DNA of 64,000 nucleotides from Hydrotalea sp. (GCA_022402565.1 JAKRSC010000024.1:381398-445397), one strand, 5' to 3'. Counted from the first letter of the stretch, positions 7,925 through 18,415 are shown. The notes: generated from the letters alone by a model not told the origin. Program-made: numbers and translations.

Positions 7925-8455
7925 ATGTCAACGGTTACATTGACATATTTTACAAAAGACGATTTTCAACAACTCGTTGACTGGATAAATACAGAAGAGA
8001 TGCTTATACAATGGTCTGGGCATCTCTTTTCATTTCCGCTAACTCAAGAAAGCTTAGAATGGTATATTGAAGGAACTAATGAACCACCCAACTGTGACGC
8101 ACTGGTGTACAAAGCCTTGGATGCTTCGGGGAAAACAATTGGACATATTTCGCTGGGTAGTATTAGTCCCAAAAATCAATCAGCTAGAATTACTAGGGTA
8201 TTTGTTGATCCTCAAGAATCTGGCAGAGGTTACTGCACCGAAATGGTGAAACTCGTTTTGCAAATAGGATTTGAAAAGTTGGGATTGCATAGAATAAGTC
8301 TTGGGGTTTACAGTCATCTTACCTCAGCCATTCGATGCTATGAAAAAGCAGGTATGGTATTAGAAGGTACACATCGTGATGTTTTAAAAACAGAAATCGG
8401 CTATTGGAGTTATTTAGAGTTTTCTATGTTGGCTGAGGAATGGTCTCACAAATAA
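7925..8455 (+). CDS. GNAT N-acetyltransferase, RimJ/RimL-like
   Basis: Acetyl-CoA-dependent N-acetyltransferase of 176 aa. The GNAT core shows in ARITRVFVDPQESGRGYCTEMV, where the Q/RxxGxG/A acetyl-CoA loop is ESGRGY, and in LGLHRISLGVYSHLTSAIRCYEKAGM, the C-terminal motif B with the CYEKAGF-type end. The ATG at 7925 follows the RRM stop by 1 bp; an in-frame upstream ATG inside the RRM gene is unlikely. Its substrate (protein N-terminus or small molecule) is unknown. Its 3' end overlaps the convergent epimerase gene by 10 bp. Confidence 0.85.
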   Translation: MSTVTLTYFTKDDFQQLVDWINTEEMLIQWSGHLFSFPLTQESLEWYIEGTNEPPNCDALVYKALDASGKTIGHISLGSISPKNQSARITRVFVDPQESGRGYCTEMVKLVLQIGFEKLGLHRISLGVYSHLTSAIRCYEKAGMVLEGTHRDVLKTEIGYWSYLEFSMLAEEWSHK

Positions 8456-9369
8456 GAATCCAAGGTATTTTTAATGCCATCTTGGTACCTGGTGTATTCA
8501 AATTCAGGAAAAACTTTAAAGAACTTATCAGATGAAAACAAATAGTCAAACTCATTTTGATACAACAACTCCATAGATTCTTTAATAGGACTAATAAACA
8601 GTCCTAAAATTTGTAAAGCCCATTTGGGAAGTACTTGCATAGATAAATCTGTTGAAAGTTGATTTCCAATTAACTCAACCCATTTTTCTAAATTCATAGC
8701 TAATGGATCTGTTGGAAGATGCCATATCTGATTAAAAGCCGTTGACTGATTACCTAAAAAAGCTGTTGCCCGACCAGCATCTGGAGTATATATAAAACTA
8801 TGTAATCTCTTTGCCGATACCATAACTTGAGGAGATTTACCTTTCAACATTCTCTCAAACACCATCAAGTTCAAAAAACTAAGAGGTGTTTCTGGACCAT
8901 AAAAATCTGGTGCCCTTACAATCATAGCTTGTAATCCCTTTTTTTCTACAGCATCAAAAATCATCTCAGCAATTTTCTTTCTTACAATTCCCTTACGACT
9001 AGTTGCCAACATAGGAGTTTGTTCTGTCATCCATCCTTCAACCTTTCCATAAGCATACACATTATCAAAAAACACCAATTTGCAACTGTTGACAATACAT
9101 GCATGAACTACATGCTGCATTAAAACAGGCCAGTCTCTCTCCCAAACTTTAGAATGATATGGTAGACCTACAGTAACATAGGCAACAGTGCAACCTGCAA
9201 TAGCATTCATAACATCTTCTTGAACTAAAAGATTTCCTTTAAAGGTCTCATGAGTACTGGATAAAGCAGTAGGATTTCTTGCTACCAACCTAACTGGCTC
9301 TTTCATCTTTGAAAGTTCCAAAGCAACATGTTTACCAATAACACCTGATGATCCTAAGATAACCTGCAT
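8446..9369 (-). CDS. NAD(P)-dependent epimerase / dehydratase family protein
   Basis: Atypical short-chain dehydrogenase of 307 aa. The Rossmann motif is GSSGVIGKHVALEL at residues 6-19. VFFDNVYAYG holds the position of the usual YxxxK region but lacks a clear YxxxK, so catalysis may differ. Downstream RAPDFYGPETPLS resembles the substrate pocket of nucleoside-diphosphate-sugar epimerases. It lies 2 bp after the membrane protein at 9372-10160 on the same strand, suggesting cotranscription. Substrate unknown. Confidence 0.75.
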   Translation of the reverse strand: MQVILGSSGVIGKHVALELSKMKEPVRLVARNPTALSSTHETFKGNLLVQEDVMNAIAGCTVAYVTVGLPYHSKVWERDWPVLMQHVVHACIVNSCKLVFFDNVYAYGKVEGWMTEQTPMLATSRKGIVRKKIAEMIFDAVEKKGLQAMIVRAPDFYGPETPLSFLNLMVFERMLKGKSPQVMVSAKRLHSFIYTPDAGRATAFLGNQSTAFNQIWHLPTDPLAMNLEKWVELIGNQLSTDLSMQVLPKWALQILGLFISPIKESMELLYQNEFDYLFSSDKFFKVFPEFEYTRYQDGIKNTLDSYL

Positions 9370-9371
9370 AA

Positions 9372-10160
9372 TTATTTATTTTGAAACAATGATTGCTTTA
9401 ATTGATCTGCAATTTTTTGAACTGTTGGTCGCTGTTCTTCTGAGAACGGTAATCGCAATTCATGAGATGTTGGTCCTCGCCTAGTTGTCCAAGCGTAGAC
9501 AATTTCAAGAACAAGTAATCCTTCACAATTTTTAATTTCAACTTGCTCTACCCACTTCCGCCCATCATGATAAAAAATGATATGTCCAGATAAATCAGCG
9601 AAATGTTTTGTAAGGACTATTGAAACGCCCTCATTTCCCTTAGGAAAACCTTTCATGACAAAACGGAATTTGATTAAGCCATATAAAACAGCAAAAAAGC
9701 CTGAAAAAATAAGTGCCATTACCCATGATGTTGCCCTAGTAAAAATCAATAACGGCGTTCCCAACACAAGCACCCAAAAAGCTTCACCAAATATATTTGC
9801 TTTCTGCTCCTTACTCTCCCACTCTATGAATTTTTTCCATTGTATACCATCTATTTTCCATTCACCCAATACAATTCTTTCCTCATTTTGAGCCTGTGGA
9901 TCTACTTTCTTATTCCCTTCAATATATTTTGCTAAAATGGCTCTATCTAATCGGTCAGCTAATAGTTTTGCTTGATTAAATTTATCATAGGCCGATTTCC
10001 AGAAAAAAATACAAGAAACTAATAACATCAAACCCCATATTCCTGTTGAAGCAGGAAGCGTTAGTAAAAGGCCAACTGCTAGTGGGAAAACGATTATACC
10101 AAGAAGTAAAAGAATGGCTCCAGTTATTCGGGCAAAAGCGGGAGTTGATTTTTCTTGCAA
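9372..10160 (-). CDS. Hypothetical four-helix membrane protein
   Basis: I do not recognise a family. The 262-aa protein has two hydrophobic helices near the N-terminus (about 10-32 and 37-56), a polar stretch with EERIVLGEWKIDGIQWKKF, two more helices (about 125-163), and a soluble C-terminal domain rich in beta-forming residues. The layout suggests an inner-membrane protein with its C-terminal domain in the cytoplasm. It precedes the epimerase gene by 2 bp. No catalytic motif is visible. Confidence 0.65.
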   Translation of the reverse strand: MQEKSTPAFARITGAILLLLGIIVFPLAVGLLLTLPASTGIWGLMLLVSCIFFWKSAYDKFNQAKLLADRLDRAILAKYIEGNKKVDPQAQNEERIVLGEWKIDGIQWKKFIEWESKEQKANIFGEAFWVLVLGTPLLIFTRATSWVMALIFSGFFAVLYGLIKFRFVMKGFPKGNEGVSIVLTKHFADLSGHIIFYHDGRKWVEQVEIKNCEGLLVLEIVYAWTTRRGPTSHELRLPFSEEQRPTVQKIADQLKQSLFQNK

Positions 10161-10266
10161 GGTGGTTGATTTAGGTACCTGAATGTACAGCTTTTGACAA
10201 AATCATTCATCCAAAAAAAACACAAATACCCTTTAAATGATTTTAACTTTAGCTCAAATTCACTGT

Positions 10267-12156
10267 ATGAAAAGATCCCTCCTTTTAGCATTTAGTTTTT
10301 TAATTGTAATAGGTATAACTGCTCAAAATACCCAGAAACCCCCATTACATGGAAAAAAATGGATGGCCATAACTGGTAAGCCACTTGCTGCCACCGCAGG
10401 TTCAATGATTTTTCAACAAGGCGGAAATGCAGTAGACGCAGCTTGTGCTATGCTAGCAGCAACTTGTACAATGTGGGATGTGTTGAGTTGGGGAGGAGAA
10501 ACGCAGGCATTAATTTATCATCCTAAACTAAAAAAAGTTATTGCAATAAATGCAATGGGCGTTGCGCCAACAGGAGCGACTCCAACGTTTTTTAAAGAAA
10601 AAGGGTATCAATTTCCTCCTGAGTTTGGACCACTTGCGTCTACAACACCTGGAACACCTGGGGGTATTTGCTATATGTTAGCTAACTATGGTACAATGAG
10701 CTTAAAACAGGTTTTAGCACCTGCTATGGATATGGCAGCTGGCTACCCAATTGAAGCACAAACAGCCAATAGTATTGAAAGAGCAAAAGATCGAATCAAG
10801 CAATGGCCATATAGTGCTAAAGTCATGCTACCGCATCTTGGAGAAAAAAGAGAAGCACCTTATGCTGGTGAAATATTTGTTCAGAAAGATTTGCTTCAAA
10901 CATTACAAAAAATGGTTGATGCCGAACAAGCTGCACTCAAACAAGGTAAATCTAGAAAGGAAGCTATTCAGACTGCTTATGATCGTTTTTATAAAGGTGA
11001 TATTGCAAAAGAGATAGTTCGCGGAATGCAAGAACAAGGTGGTCTTATTACAATGGAGGATCTTGCAAAATGGAAGCCTATTGAAGAAGAGCCGCTGCGT
11101 ATAACTTACAAAGGCATTGATGTATATAAACTACAAGAATGGACACAAGGTCCAATGATGTTGCAAGCATTGAACATTTTGGAAAATTTTGATTTGAAAA
11201 AAATGGGCTATAACAGTACGCAATACATCCATACTGTGTACCAAGCCATGAATCTAAGTTTTGCTGATAGAGATTTTTATTATGGTGATCCTGCATTTGT
11301 AAAAACACCTATTAAGGGATTACTGAGTAAAGAATACGCCAAGCAGCGAGCGTTACTAATAGATACCTCCAAAAACTTAGCCGATGCTCGTCCAGGTGAC
11401 CCTTACCCTTTTGAAGGAAAAACAAACCCTTATTTATCGCTTTTAGAGAAAAGAAGAGTTGAACTTGATACCAGCAAAAGAGAATTTTTGCCAGGCCACG
11501 ATAATAATCAGATTGCGAAAAATGATAAAGAAGAAGAGCTTTATCAAGATAGGCTTTGGAGAGGAACTACTACCGTACAATCGGCTGATCAAGAAGGTTG
11601 GATTGTTTCAATTACTCCTTCCGGAGGATGGATTCCTGCAGTAATTGCAGGCAATACAGGTATTGGCATGAGTCAGCGTATGCAGAGTTTTGTACTTGAT
11701 AGTATTTTAAACCCTTTCAATGTTGTTGCTCCAGGCAAACGCCCAAGAGTAACATTAACCCCTAGCTTAGCGCTTAAAGATGGTAAACCATATTTAAGTT
11801 TTGCAGTGCAAGGTGGTGATACGCAAGATCAAAATTTATTACAATTTTTCTTGAATATGGCTGAGTTTGGAATGACTGTTCAGCAAGCGAGTGAAGCTGC
11901 TAACATCAACTCCAACCAACTATGGCTTTCTTTGGGCGGAACCAAAATTTCAGATAGAAAACCTCGTCCAGGTAATATTTTATTACAAAATAGAACACCT
12001 GAGAGAGTAAGAGAACAACTCAAGAAAATGGGTTATACACTTTCCTTTACTGAAAGAAGTAGTGGCCCTATAAACGCAATATTTTTTGACTGGAAGCATA
12101 ACACACTCTGGGGTGGTTCATCAAATCATGGAGAAGATTATGGTATAGCTTGGTAA
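10267..12156 (+). CDS. Gamma-glutamyltransferase family hydrolase
   Basis: Secreted Ntn-hydrolase of 629 aa. The ATG at 10267 begins a signal peptide (MKRSLLLAFSFLIVIGITAQ); the frame also has an ATG 10 codons upstream. GGNAVDAACAMLAATCT is the classic N-terminal Ggt motif, and GTTTVQSADQEGWIVS carries the Thr at which these enzymes cleave themselves and which then acts as nucleophile. TPSLALKDGKPYLSFAVQGGD matches the C-terminal domain. It would cleave gamma-glutamyl bonds or related amides in the periplasm. Sequence after the catalytic Thr (VQSAD in place of HFSVVD) differs from glutathione-type enzymes, so the substrate is uncertain. Confidence 0.85.
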   Translation: MKRSLLLAFSFLIVIGITAQNTQKPPLHGKKWMAITGKPLAATAGSMIFQQGGNAVDAACAMLAATCTMWDVLSWGGETQALIYHPKLKKVIAINAMGVAPTGATPTFFKEKGYQFPPEFGPLASTTPGTPGGICYMLANYGTMSLKQVLAPAMDMAAGYPIEAQTANSIERAKDRIKQWPYSAKVMLPHLGEKREAPYAGEIFVQKDLLQTLQKMVDAEQAALKQGKSRKEAIQTAYDRFYKGDIAKEIVRGMQEQGGLITMEDLAKWKPIEEEPLRITYKGIDVYKLQEWTQGPMMLQALNILENFDLKKMGYNSTQYIHTVYQAMNLSFADRDFYYGDPAFVKTPIKGLLSKEYAKQRALLIDTSKNLADARPGDPYPFEGKTNPYLSLLEKRRVELDTSKREFLPGHDNNQIAKNDKEEELYQDRLWRGTTTVQSADQEGWIVSITPSGGWIPAVIAGNTGIGMSQRMQSFVLDSILNPFNVVAPGKRPRVTLTPSLALKDGKPYLSFAVQGGDTQDQNLLQFFLNMAEFGMTVQQASEAANINSNQLWLSLGGTKISDRKPRPGNILLQNRTPERVREQLKKMGYTLSFTERSSGPINAIFFDWKHNTLWGGSSNHGEDYGIAW

Positions 12157-12161
12157 ATTTT

Positions 12162-12192
12162 AAAAGGATTCTGAAAAGGATCCTTTTTTATT
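12162..12192 (+). terminator. Terminator after the gamma-glutamyltransferase gene
   Basis: Inverted repeat AAAAGGAT / ATCCTTTT with a 10-nt loop, followed by TTTATTA, directly after the stop at 12156 and before the convergent gene at 12191. Confidence 0.65.
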
Positions 12193-13264
12193 ATAAAGCA
12201 TATTTCGACTTCCAAGAATTAAATGCAATTTGTACATCGCTCATCTGAATATAGGATTTCAATAAATGCAGCTGATTTTTACACCGATCGAAATTTTGCT
12301 CTGGATAGGAAGCACCATAGTACGGATCACCAAGTAGATAATCTGTTCCAAAACGCAATGCTTGCATCCATATTAAAATAACACCCGACATTGGTATAGC
12401 GTTTATTTCAGCATCGGTTAACATTCCACCCATTCCTTTTGAATATCCTTCAATGATATTGGTATAATAAGAAGCTCGTGCATGTATGGCCTCCCAATTA
12501 CAGGATGTTTCATTTTCTTCACTCAGATAGGTACGCATCATATCACCTATATCACTAATAATGGTGCCCGGCATAACAGTATCTAAATCAATTACAACAG
12601 GATCTTCACTATTTCTTAAGAACAACACATTACTGATTTTAGTATCATGATGAATTACTCTTATTGGCAACTTATTATTGATTTCAGATTCCCAATAATG
12701 ACTTACCCAAGTAAAGAATTGTAAATCATGCAAAATTGTTGCGAACTTTTGAATTCGTTGCTCTATACCATTTTGCAATGCATCAGAAAATTGTCTAAAG
12801 CGTAAAGAAAGGTCATGAAAATTAGGGAGAATCACTTTTAGCTGTGTTGCATCAAAGAACTGAAATTGAGCCGTGAAATGACCAAAAGCATAGGCAGCAT
12901 TGTAAGCTTCTTCAACAGATGTAACACGTTCAATTGTAATTGAATCTTTTATAAATGGAAAAGCACGCCAACAATTGTTTTCATCTTGCCACCAAATGCG
13001 ATCTCCTAATTTGGTGAGCGCTGGTAACATGATAGAATAAGATGAATTATTTACTTGCAAATACTTATTCAAAAGTTCCAGATTGAATACAATATCATTC
13101 GGGTGTTTAAATACTTGTACATTTATTTTCTGAAGTATAGCATAAGGTTCACCTTCAACTTCTACTCGCCACGTAGTATGTAATAATCCAGAACTGATAG
13201 GATGTAACAAATACTCCCCTTCTGCCCAATGATACACATGTGATAAATCTACAAGCTCGCTCAT
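12191..13264 (-). CDS. APH-like sugar or aminoglycoside phosphotransferase
   Basis: Kinase of the APH/choline-kinase fold, 357 aa. The catalytic loop is VIHHDTKISNVLF (HxDxxxxN) and the metal site is VIDLDTVMPGTIISDIGD. The shape DLDTVMPG... with an IGDMMRT follow-up is typical of the NahK-like group that phosphorylates N-acetylhexosamines at C1, although other family members have unknown substrates. Genuine antibiotic resistance is unlikely. It is 14 bp downstream of the RNA methyltransferase gene on the same strand. Confidence 0.75.
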   Translation of the reverse strand: MSELVDLSHVYHWAEGEYLLHPISSGLLHTTWRVEVEGEPYAILQKINVQVFKHPNDIVFNLELLNKYLQVNNSSYSIMLPALTKLGDRIWWQDENNCWRAFPFIKDSITIERVTSVEEAYNAAYAFGHFTAQFQFFDATQLKVILPNFHDLSLRFRQFSDALQNGIEQRIQKFATILHDLQFFTWVSHYWESEINNKLPIRVIHHDTKISNVLFLRNSEDPVVIDLDTVMPGTIISDIGDMMRTYLSEENETSCNWEAIHARASYYTNIIEGYSKGMGGMLTDAEINAIPMSGVILIWMQALRFGTDYLLGDPYYGASYPEQNFDRCKNQLHLLKSYIQMSDVQIAFNSWKSKYAL

Positions 13265-13278
13265 TGTTTAGATTTAAT

Positions 13279-14367
13279 TTATTTCTTTCGCAATAATGCA
13301 GAAAATAAGGTATCCGCTTTATGCTTGTATCCTGCATAGTATTGCATATGCATACACTCTAATCCAAGTTGATTTTCAAAGTATGAAATTTGATTTTCAT
13401 TTTCATCCTTAAACACTGAACATGTTATGTAGACCAACCATCCATTGATTTTAAGTTTAGTCATGGCTTGTTCTATAATAGCTCTCTGTAATGGAATAAA
13501 TTTATTGAGTTGCGCAGGCTGAAAATAGTATAAACCTTCTGGAGTTCTACTCCATGTACCACTTCCTGAACAGGGTACATCCGTAACGATCACGTCCATC
13601 ATAGGCAAATTGAAAGGTATATTACCTTTTTTAGACAAATCAGCTATAAATAAATTTTCGAATGTAACTTGAGCTAACTGTAAACGCTTGCGCAGTGGTG
13701 TCATCATTTGTGGGCGAATGTCAGAAGCATACAAAGATGCAGGCTGAAGTAAATCATGCGCAAGTATCGACTTACCGCCACTAGCTGCACAAGCATCCCA
13801 ACACATTGCTTTCCCAATCAATTCAGGACAATGGTTGACTAATGCAGTTAATACTTGCTGAGATGAGTAGTCTTGTATAACAACTTCATTATTGATCTTC
13901 AAAATTTGATCAATAGGTGTAGAAGATTCAACTGCAATGCATGTATCATCTAACTGTTCAAATGCAACGTTTGCATATTGAAGTTTTTTTAGAACATTGT
14001 TAAGTTTATTTGGACGAACACGAAGAAATACATTTGGCTGTGAAAGATGAGAAGCTGCCCACAATTCCGCATCAATATATGTACCTAATAATTCAGAATG
14101 AGGAAAGATTTCATGTACAGAAAATACTCTTTCCCCTTCTTCTATATATTGAATAATATTTGCCCAACGTTCTTCAACAGTAATTAAACCGCCTGCTTTC
14201 CCCCATCTAAACCATTGATAACAAAGTGATGCAATTTGCTTGCGATCTTTTGATCCGTGTTTTTTATTAGCAGCAAAATAGTTTTTTAGAAACAAATGAA
14301 ATGGCTGCACACCTTCATAAGAAGCTATGAGCCTTTTGGCTGTTTCTATATGTGCGGGACGAATCAT
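13279..14367 (-). CDS. RsmB/NOP-family RNA cytosine-C5 methyltransferase
   Basis: SAM-dependent enzyme of 362 aa that should methylate C5 of a cytosine in rRNA or tRNA. The C-terminal Rossmann domain has CWDACAASGGKS (SAM loop), DVIVTDVPCSGSGTWSR (catalytic Pro-Cys motif IV) and VYITCSVFKDENE (Thr-Cys motif VI). Both Cys residues of the two-cysteine mechanism are present. The N-terminal helical part resembles the NusB-like region of RsmB but is not clear. Which RNA it modifies is unknown. The sucB terminator lies just upstream of its ATG. Confidence 0.85.
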   Translation of the reverse strand: MIRPAHIETAKRLIASYEGVQPFHLFLKNYFAANKKHGSKDRKQIASLCYQWFRWGKAGGLITVEERWANIIQYIEEGERVFSVHEIFPHSELLGTYIDAELWAASHLSQPNVFLRVRPNKLNNVLKKLQYANVAFEQLDDTCIAVESSTPIDQILKINNEVVIQDYSSQQVLTALVNHCPELIGKAMCWDACAASGGKSILAHDLLQPASLYASDIRPQMMTPLRKRLQLAQVTFENLFIADLSKKGNIPFNLPMMDVIVTDVPCSGSGTWSRTPEGLYYFQPAQLNKFIPLQRAIIEQAMTKLKINGWLVYITCSVFKDENENQISYFENQLGLECMHMQYYAGYKHKADTLFSALLRKK

Positions 14368-14369
14368 AT

Positions 14370-14394
14370 AAAAAAGTCCCGCTTTTGCGGGACT
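14370..14394 (-). terminator. Terminator of sucB
   Basis: Perfect 8-bp stem AGTCCCGC / GCGGGACT with a 4-nt loop, followed on the minus strand by six T. It lies between the sucB stop and the start of the RNA methyltransferase gene. Confidence 0.85.
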
Positions 14395-14402
14395 ATGAAA
14401 AT

Positions 14403-15623
14403 TTATAATTCTAACAATGTTTTCACTGGATCTTTCCCGAAAAGTATTTGCTCAGGGTTTTCTAGTAGTTCTTTCACACGTACTAAGAAGCTTACACTTT
14501 CCCTTCCATCAATAATGCGGTGATCATAACTAAGTGCCAAATACATCATTGGACGAATCTCAACCTTTCCGTTGATTGCCATTGGACGCTCTTGAATCTT
14601 ATGCATACCCAAAATTGCACTCTGCGGAATGTTAATGATAGGTGTACTCATTAAGCTTCCAAATACACCACCATTCGTAATTGTAAATGTACCACCAGTA
14701 AGTTCTTCAATCGTAAGCTTATTGTCGCGCGCCTTTCCAGCAAGCTCTACCACTTTCTTTTCAACATCTGACATGCTCATGCTTTCAACATTACGCATTA
14801 CCGGCACTGTTAATCCTCGAGGTGTGCTTACCGCAATACTAATATCTGCATAATCATGGTACACCAAACTATCGCCATCAATATAGGCATTCACAGCAGG
14901 CCATTCACCTAATGCAATAGCACAAGCTTTTGCAAAGAAACTCATGAAACCTAAATTCACACCATGCTTCTCTTTGAATTTGTCTTTGTATTGTGCTCGC
15001 ACAGCCATAACCGCTGTCATATCTACCTCATTAAAGGTAGTAAGCATGGCGGTTGTATTTTTTGCTTCAACCAACCTGCGACTGATTGTTTTACGCAGAT
15101 TGCTCATTTTTTCAACACGCTTGTTACGTGTATTTAATTCCTGACCAGCATATGCTTGCTTACCAGGATGAGACAATGCTTCTAACACATCATTCTTTAA
15201 AATTTTACCTCCATGTCCAGATGGTTGAATATTAGAAGCATCTACTTTTTTATCAGCAATAATAGCAGCTGCTACTGGAGTTGCTTTCACGTCATTTGCC
15301 ACTGCAACAACCGGAGCTGGACTAGCTGCTTGAGGTGCAGCAGATTCTTTAACTGGCTCTTCAGCAACTGCAGCTGCGGCAGGACGTTCAGCTGTTTCAT
15401 CAATTTGACAAAACAAAGATCCAATTTCCAATGTATCACCTTCCTGTGCCAAAGTGGTTAGAATACCAGCTTGTTCAGCATTCACTTCAAAAGTTGCTTT
15501 TTCACTTTCGAGTTCTGCTATTACTTCATCGCGTTCTACCCATTCGCCAGACTTACGGGTCCACTTTAACAAGGTGACTTCGTTGATCGACTCTCCTACT
15601 GTTGGCACTTTGATATCAATCAT
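14403..15623 (-). CDS. sucB: 2-oxoglutarate dehydrogenase E2, dihydrolipoamide succinyltransferase
   Basis: E2 core of the 2-oxoglutarate dehydrogenase complex, 406 aa. Domains in order: lipoyl domain with the lipoylated Lys in [11 protein letters not shown] (about 40-50), an Ala/Pro-rich linker (about 80-120), a peripheral-subunit-binding segment ([20 protein letters not shown]), and the catalytic domain ending in [16 protein letters not shown] with the catalytic His and Asp. A strong GGAGGAAATT-ATG Shine-Dalgarno (plus-strand CCTCC at 15629-15633) is unusual in this window. sucA lies 38 bp upstream, so both subunits are probably cotranscribed. Confidence 0.95.
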   Translation of the reverse strand: MIDIKVPTVGESINEVTLLKWTRKSGEWVERDEVIAELESEKATFEVNAEQAGILTTLAQEGDTLEIGSLFCQIDETAERPAAAAVAEEPVKESAAPQAASPAPVVAVANDVKATPVAAAIIADKKVDASNIQPSGHGGKILKNDVLEALSHPGKQAYAGQELNTRNKRVEKMSNLRKTISRRLVEAKNTTAMLTTFNEVDMTAVMAVRAQYKDKFKEKHGVNLGFMSFFAKACAIALGEWPAVNAYIDGDSLVYHDYADISIAVSTPRGLTVPVMRNVESMSMSDVEKKVVELAGKARDNKLTIEELTGGTFTITNGGVFGSLMSTPIINIPQSAILGMHKIQERPMAINGKVEIRPMMYLALSYDHRIIDGRESVSFLVRVKELLENPEQILFGKDPVKTLLEL

Positions 15624-15661
15624 AATTTCCTCCGTACCCTTTTAAGGGATTTAATTGTAGT

Positions 15662-18415
15662 TTATAATCCAAATGCGGTGTCAATAATTTGTTGTTGCTC
15701 TTTTGCATGTACTTTAGAATAACCAGTGGCAGTTGATGCACTTGCCTTTCTGCTTATTACACCAAAGTTGATGCTATTGAGGTTCATCTTCAAAAATGAA
15801 GCTGCACCCATATTCAAAGGTTCTTCCTGAACCCAAAACCAAGTGGCTTTATTATACTTTTTATAGAGCTCTAGAAGTTGTTTTTCAGGTAATGGATACA
15901 ATTGCTCCACACGAACAATGGCCACATCTTCAATACCTTCTTTTTCTTTGCGCTCTGCTAAGTCAAAATAAATTTTACCAGAACAGAACAATACCTTTTT
16001 AATGTTTCCTCCATCTGTTTGTACAGTTGGATCGTCTAATACTTCTTTAAAACCACCCATAGAAAACTCAGCAATATGACTGTACGAACCAGGGTGACGA
16101 AGGTTGGCTTTAGGTGAGAAATTTATTAGCGGCTTTCTAAATTGCCAAGCTAACTGACGACGTAATGCATGGAATAAGTTAGATGCAGTTGTTATGTTCG
16201 TTATCACCATATTCAACTCAGCACACATTTGCAAAAAGCGCTCTAATCTCGCACTGCTATGTTCTGGCCCCTGTCCTTCATAACCATGTGGCAATAGCAT
16301 AACTACACCGTTCATTCTCTGCCATTTTTGTTCTCCAGCAGCAATAAACTGATCAATCATTGTTTGAGCTCCATTACAAAAATCACCAAATTGCGCTTCC
16401 CAAATTACCAAGGCATCTGGATTTGCCATAGAATAACCATATTCAAATCCTAACACCCCATATTCACTCAACAATGAGTTATAAATTTTAAAATTACGCT
16501 GCCCTTCCTGGAAATGATTCAATCGATTATATCCTTTATTTGTTTGCTCATCCCTCAAGATAGCATGACGATGACTAAATGTTCCTCTTTGAACATCTTG
16601 TCCACTCATGCGTACAATTTTATTTTCGACCAAAAGACTTGAATAAGCTAATAATTCAGCTGTTGACCAATCAAGCTTTTGCTCATTTTCAAGCAACTTC
16701 TTTTTGTCTTGCAATAGTTTCTCAATCTTACGCAGAGGCTTGAAAGTATCAGGCCATTTCATTAAGCCATCAACCAGTCGAGCAACTTCCGACTCAGATA
16801 TTGCGGTGTCTGGCGACCTATGAAAATCTTCTTCGGTGGCTTTTCTCAAACTTCTCCAAGCCAATTCCGGTGCTTGATAATGATATGGTAGCGGATTTTG
16901 TTTTACTTCATCCAATCGCTCTTGCAGATCTTGCCAGAATTTCTTTTCCATCTCCTTTGCTAACTCTCTGGCAGTAGAGTCGCCACCTTCCAATAATTGG
17001 TTCACATAAACTTCTCTTGGATTAGGATGTTTATCAATTAAAGCATAAAGTTGAGGCTGCGTATATTTTGGATCATCCCCTTCATTGTGTCCATGCTTTC
17101 TATAACACACCATGTCTATGAAGACATCTGTATTGAATTTTTGACGAAAGCGTGTTGCAATCTCAACACATCTAACCACAGCTTCTGGATCATCTCCATT
17201 AATGTGCATCACCGGAGCTTGTACCATAGCAGCCAATGAAGTACAATAATCGGCACTTCTTGCATCATCAAAATCAGTAGTGAAACCAATCTGATTGTTA
17301 ATTACAAAGTGAATGGTACCACCAGTATAATATCCACGAAGATTGCTCATTTGCAAAACTTCATAAACAATACCTTGTCCAGCAACCGAAGCATCCCCAT
17401 GAATTAATATGGGTAAAATTTTATCAAAATCACTTTCGTATAAAACATCTGCCTTAGCTCTTGAAAAACCAACTACAACCGGATTAACCGCTTCTAAATG
17501 GGAAGGGTTAGGCATGAGTTTCAAATAAATAGGTTTGCCAGAAGTTGAAATTAATTCACTTCCATAACCCATGTGGTATTTTACATCGCCACTGCCCATG
17601 GTTTGATCCATGACAGCAGTACCTTCAAATTCAGAAAAAATATGCTCATAGGTTTTACCCATGATGTTAGCCAAAACATTTAATCGACCTCTGTGTGCCA
17701 TACCAATGGCAACCTCTTGTACATCGTTCTCAGCAGCCGTATTAATAATTGCGTCTAAAGCTGCAATGGTAGTTTCTCCTCCTTCAAGAGAAAAACGTTT
17801 TTGACCAACATACTTAGTATGTAAGAATTTTTCAAAGATTACACCTTGATTTAGCTTATCCAGAATACGTCTTTTCTTTTCCAATGGAAGTGGCTTAGAA
17901 AATTCCTCTTCCATTTCATGTGTCAAGAAATCAATTTTTCTTTGATCGCTGATGTATTTAAATTCAATACCAACATGTCCCGCATAAGCTTTCTCAAGCT
18001 TTGCAATAATTTGGCGAAGGGTAGATTGACCTAAGCCCACATAATTACCTGCATAAAAAGTCTGGTCAAGATCAGACTCAGATAATCCAAAGAAATCTAA
18101 ATGTAAATTAGCTCCTCTGTCCTTTCTAGTACGAATTGGATTGGTTTTAGCAATTAAATGCCCTTTATTACGATAGCCTAAAATGAGTCTATAAACTCCA
18201 ATTTCCTTAGTCCAATTTACTGAACCATTTGCATTTGAAGCACCATTGGTGGCCGGAACTGCATTATTTGCCATTCCGTTAGATACGGCAAAATCAAATC
18301 CCTCAAAGAACTTCTTGAGCTCTTCGTCAACACTATTTGGATCCTTTACAAAATCCTGGTATAAACTTTCAATATAGGCCGGATGAGAGTTTGTGATGTA
18401 TGAAAAATCCTTCAT
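15662..18415 (-). CDS. sucA: 2-oxoglutarate dehydrogenase E1 component
   Basis: ThDP-dependent decarboxylase of the TCA cycle, 917 aa, usual for the family. The N-terminal E2-binding segment (YIESLYQDFVKDPNSVDEE) is followed by AHRGRLNVLANIMG, HGDASVAGQGIVYEVLQMS and NGDDPEAVVRCVEIA (ThDP and Mg site), then the transketolase-like domain (EAQFGDFCNGAQTMIDQF) and a C-terminal TPP domain (WVQEEPLNMGA). Together with sucB it makes succinyl-CoA. The E3 subunit gene is not in this window. Confidence 0.95.
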   Translation of the reverse strand: MKDFSYITNSHPAYIESLYQDFVKDPNSVDEELKKFFEGFDFAVSNGMANNAVPATNGASNANGSVNWTKEIGVYRLILGYRNKGHLIAKTNPIRTRKDRGANLHLDFFGLSESDLDQTFYAGNYVGLGQSTLRQIIAKLEKAYAGHVGIEFKYISDQRKIDFLTHEMEEEFSKPLPLEKKRRILDKLNQGVIFEKFLHTKYVGQKRFSLEGGETTIAALDAIINTAAENDVQEVAIGMAHRGRLNVLANIMGKTYEHIFSEFEGTAVMDQTMGSGDVKYHMGYGSELISTSGKPIYLKLMPNPSHLEAVNPVVVGFSRAKADVLYESDFDKILPILIHGDASVAGQGIVYEVLQMSNLRGYYTGGTIHFVINNQIGFTTDFDDARSADYCTSLAAMVQAPVMHINGDDPEAVVRCVEIATRFRQKFNTDVFIDMVCYRKHGHNEGDDPKYTQPQLYALIDKHPNPREVYVNQLLEGGDSTARELAKEMEKKFWQDLQERLDEVKQNPLPYHYQAPELAWRSLRKATEEDFHRSPDTAISESEVARLVDGLMKWPDTFKPLRKIEKLLQDKKKLLENEQKLDWSTAELLAYSSLLVENKIVRMSGQDVQRGTFSHRHAILRDEQTNKGYNRLNHFQEGQRNFKIYNSLLSEYGVLGFEYGYSMANPDALVIWEAQFGDFCNGAQTMIDQFIAAGEQKWQRMNGVVMLLPHGYEGQGPEHSSARLERFLQMCAELNMVITNITTASNLFHALRRQLAWQFRKPLINFSPKANLRHPGSYSHIAEFSMGGFKEVLDDPTVQTDGGNIKKVLFCSGKIYFDLAERKEKEGIEDVAIVRVEQLYPLPEKQLLELYKKYNKATWFWVQEEPLNMGAASFLKMNLNSINFGVISRKASASTATGYSKVHAKEQQQIIDTAFGL

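Noticed and set aside
12191..13264. Aminoglycoside resistance gene
   Set aside because: The APH fold is shared with many sugar kinases, and the metal-site sequence fits the NahK-like group better.
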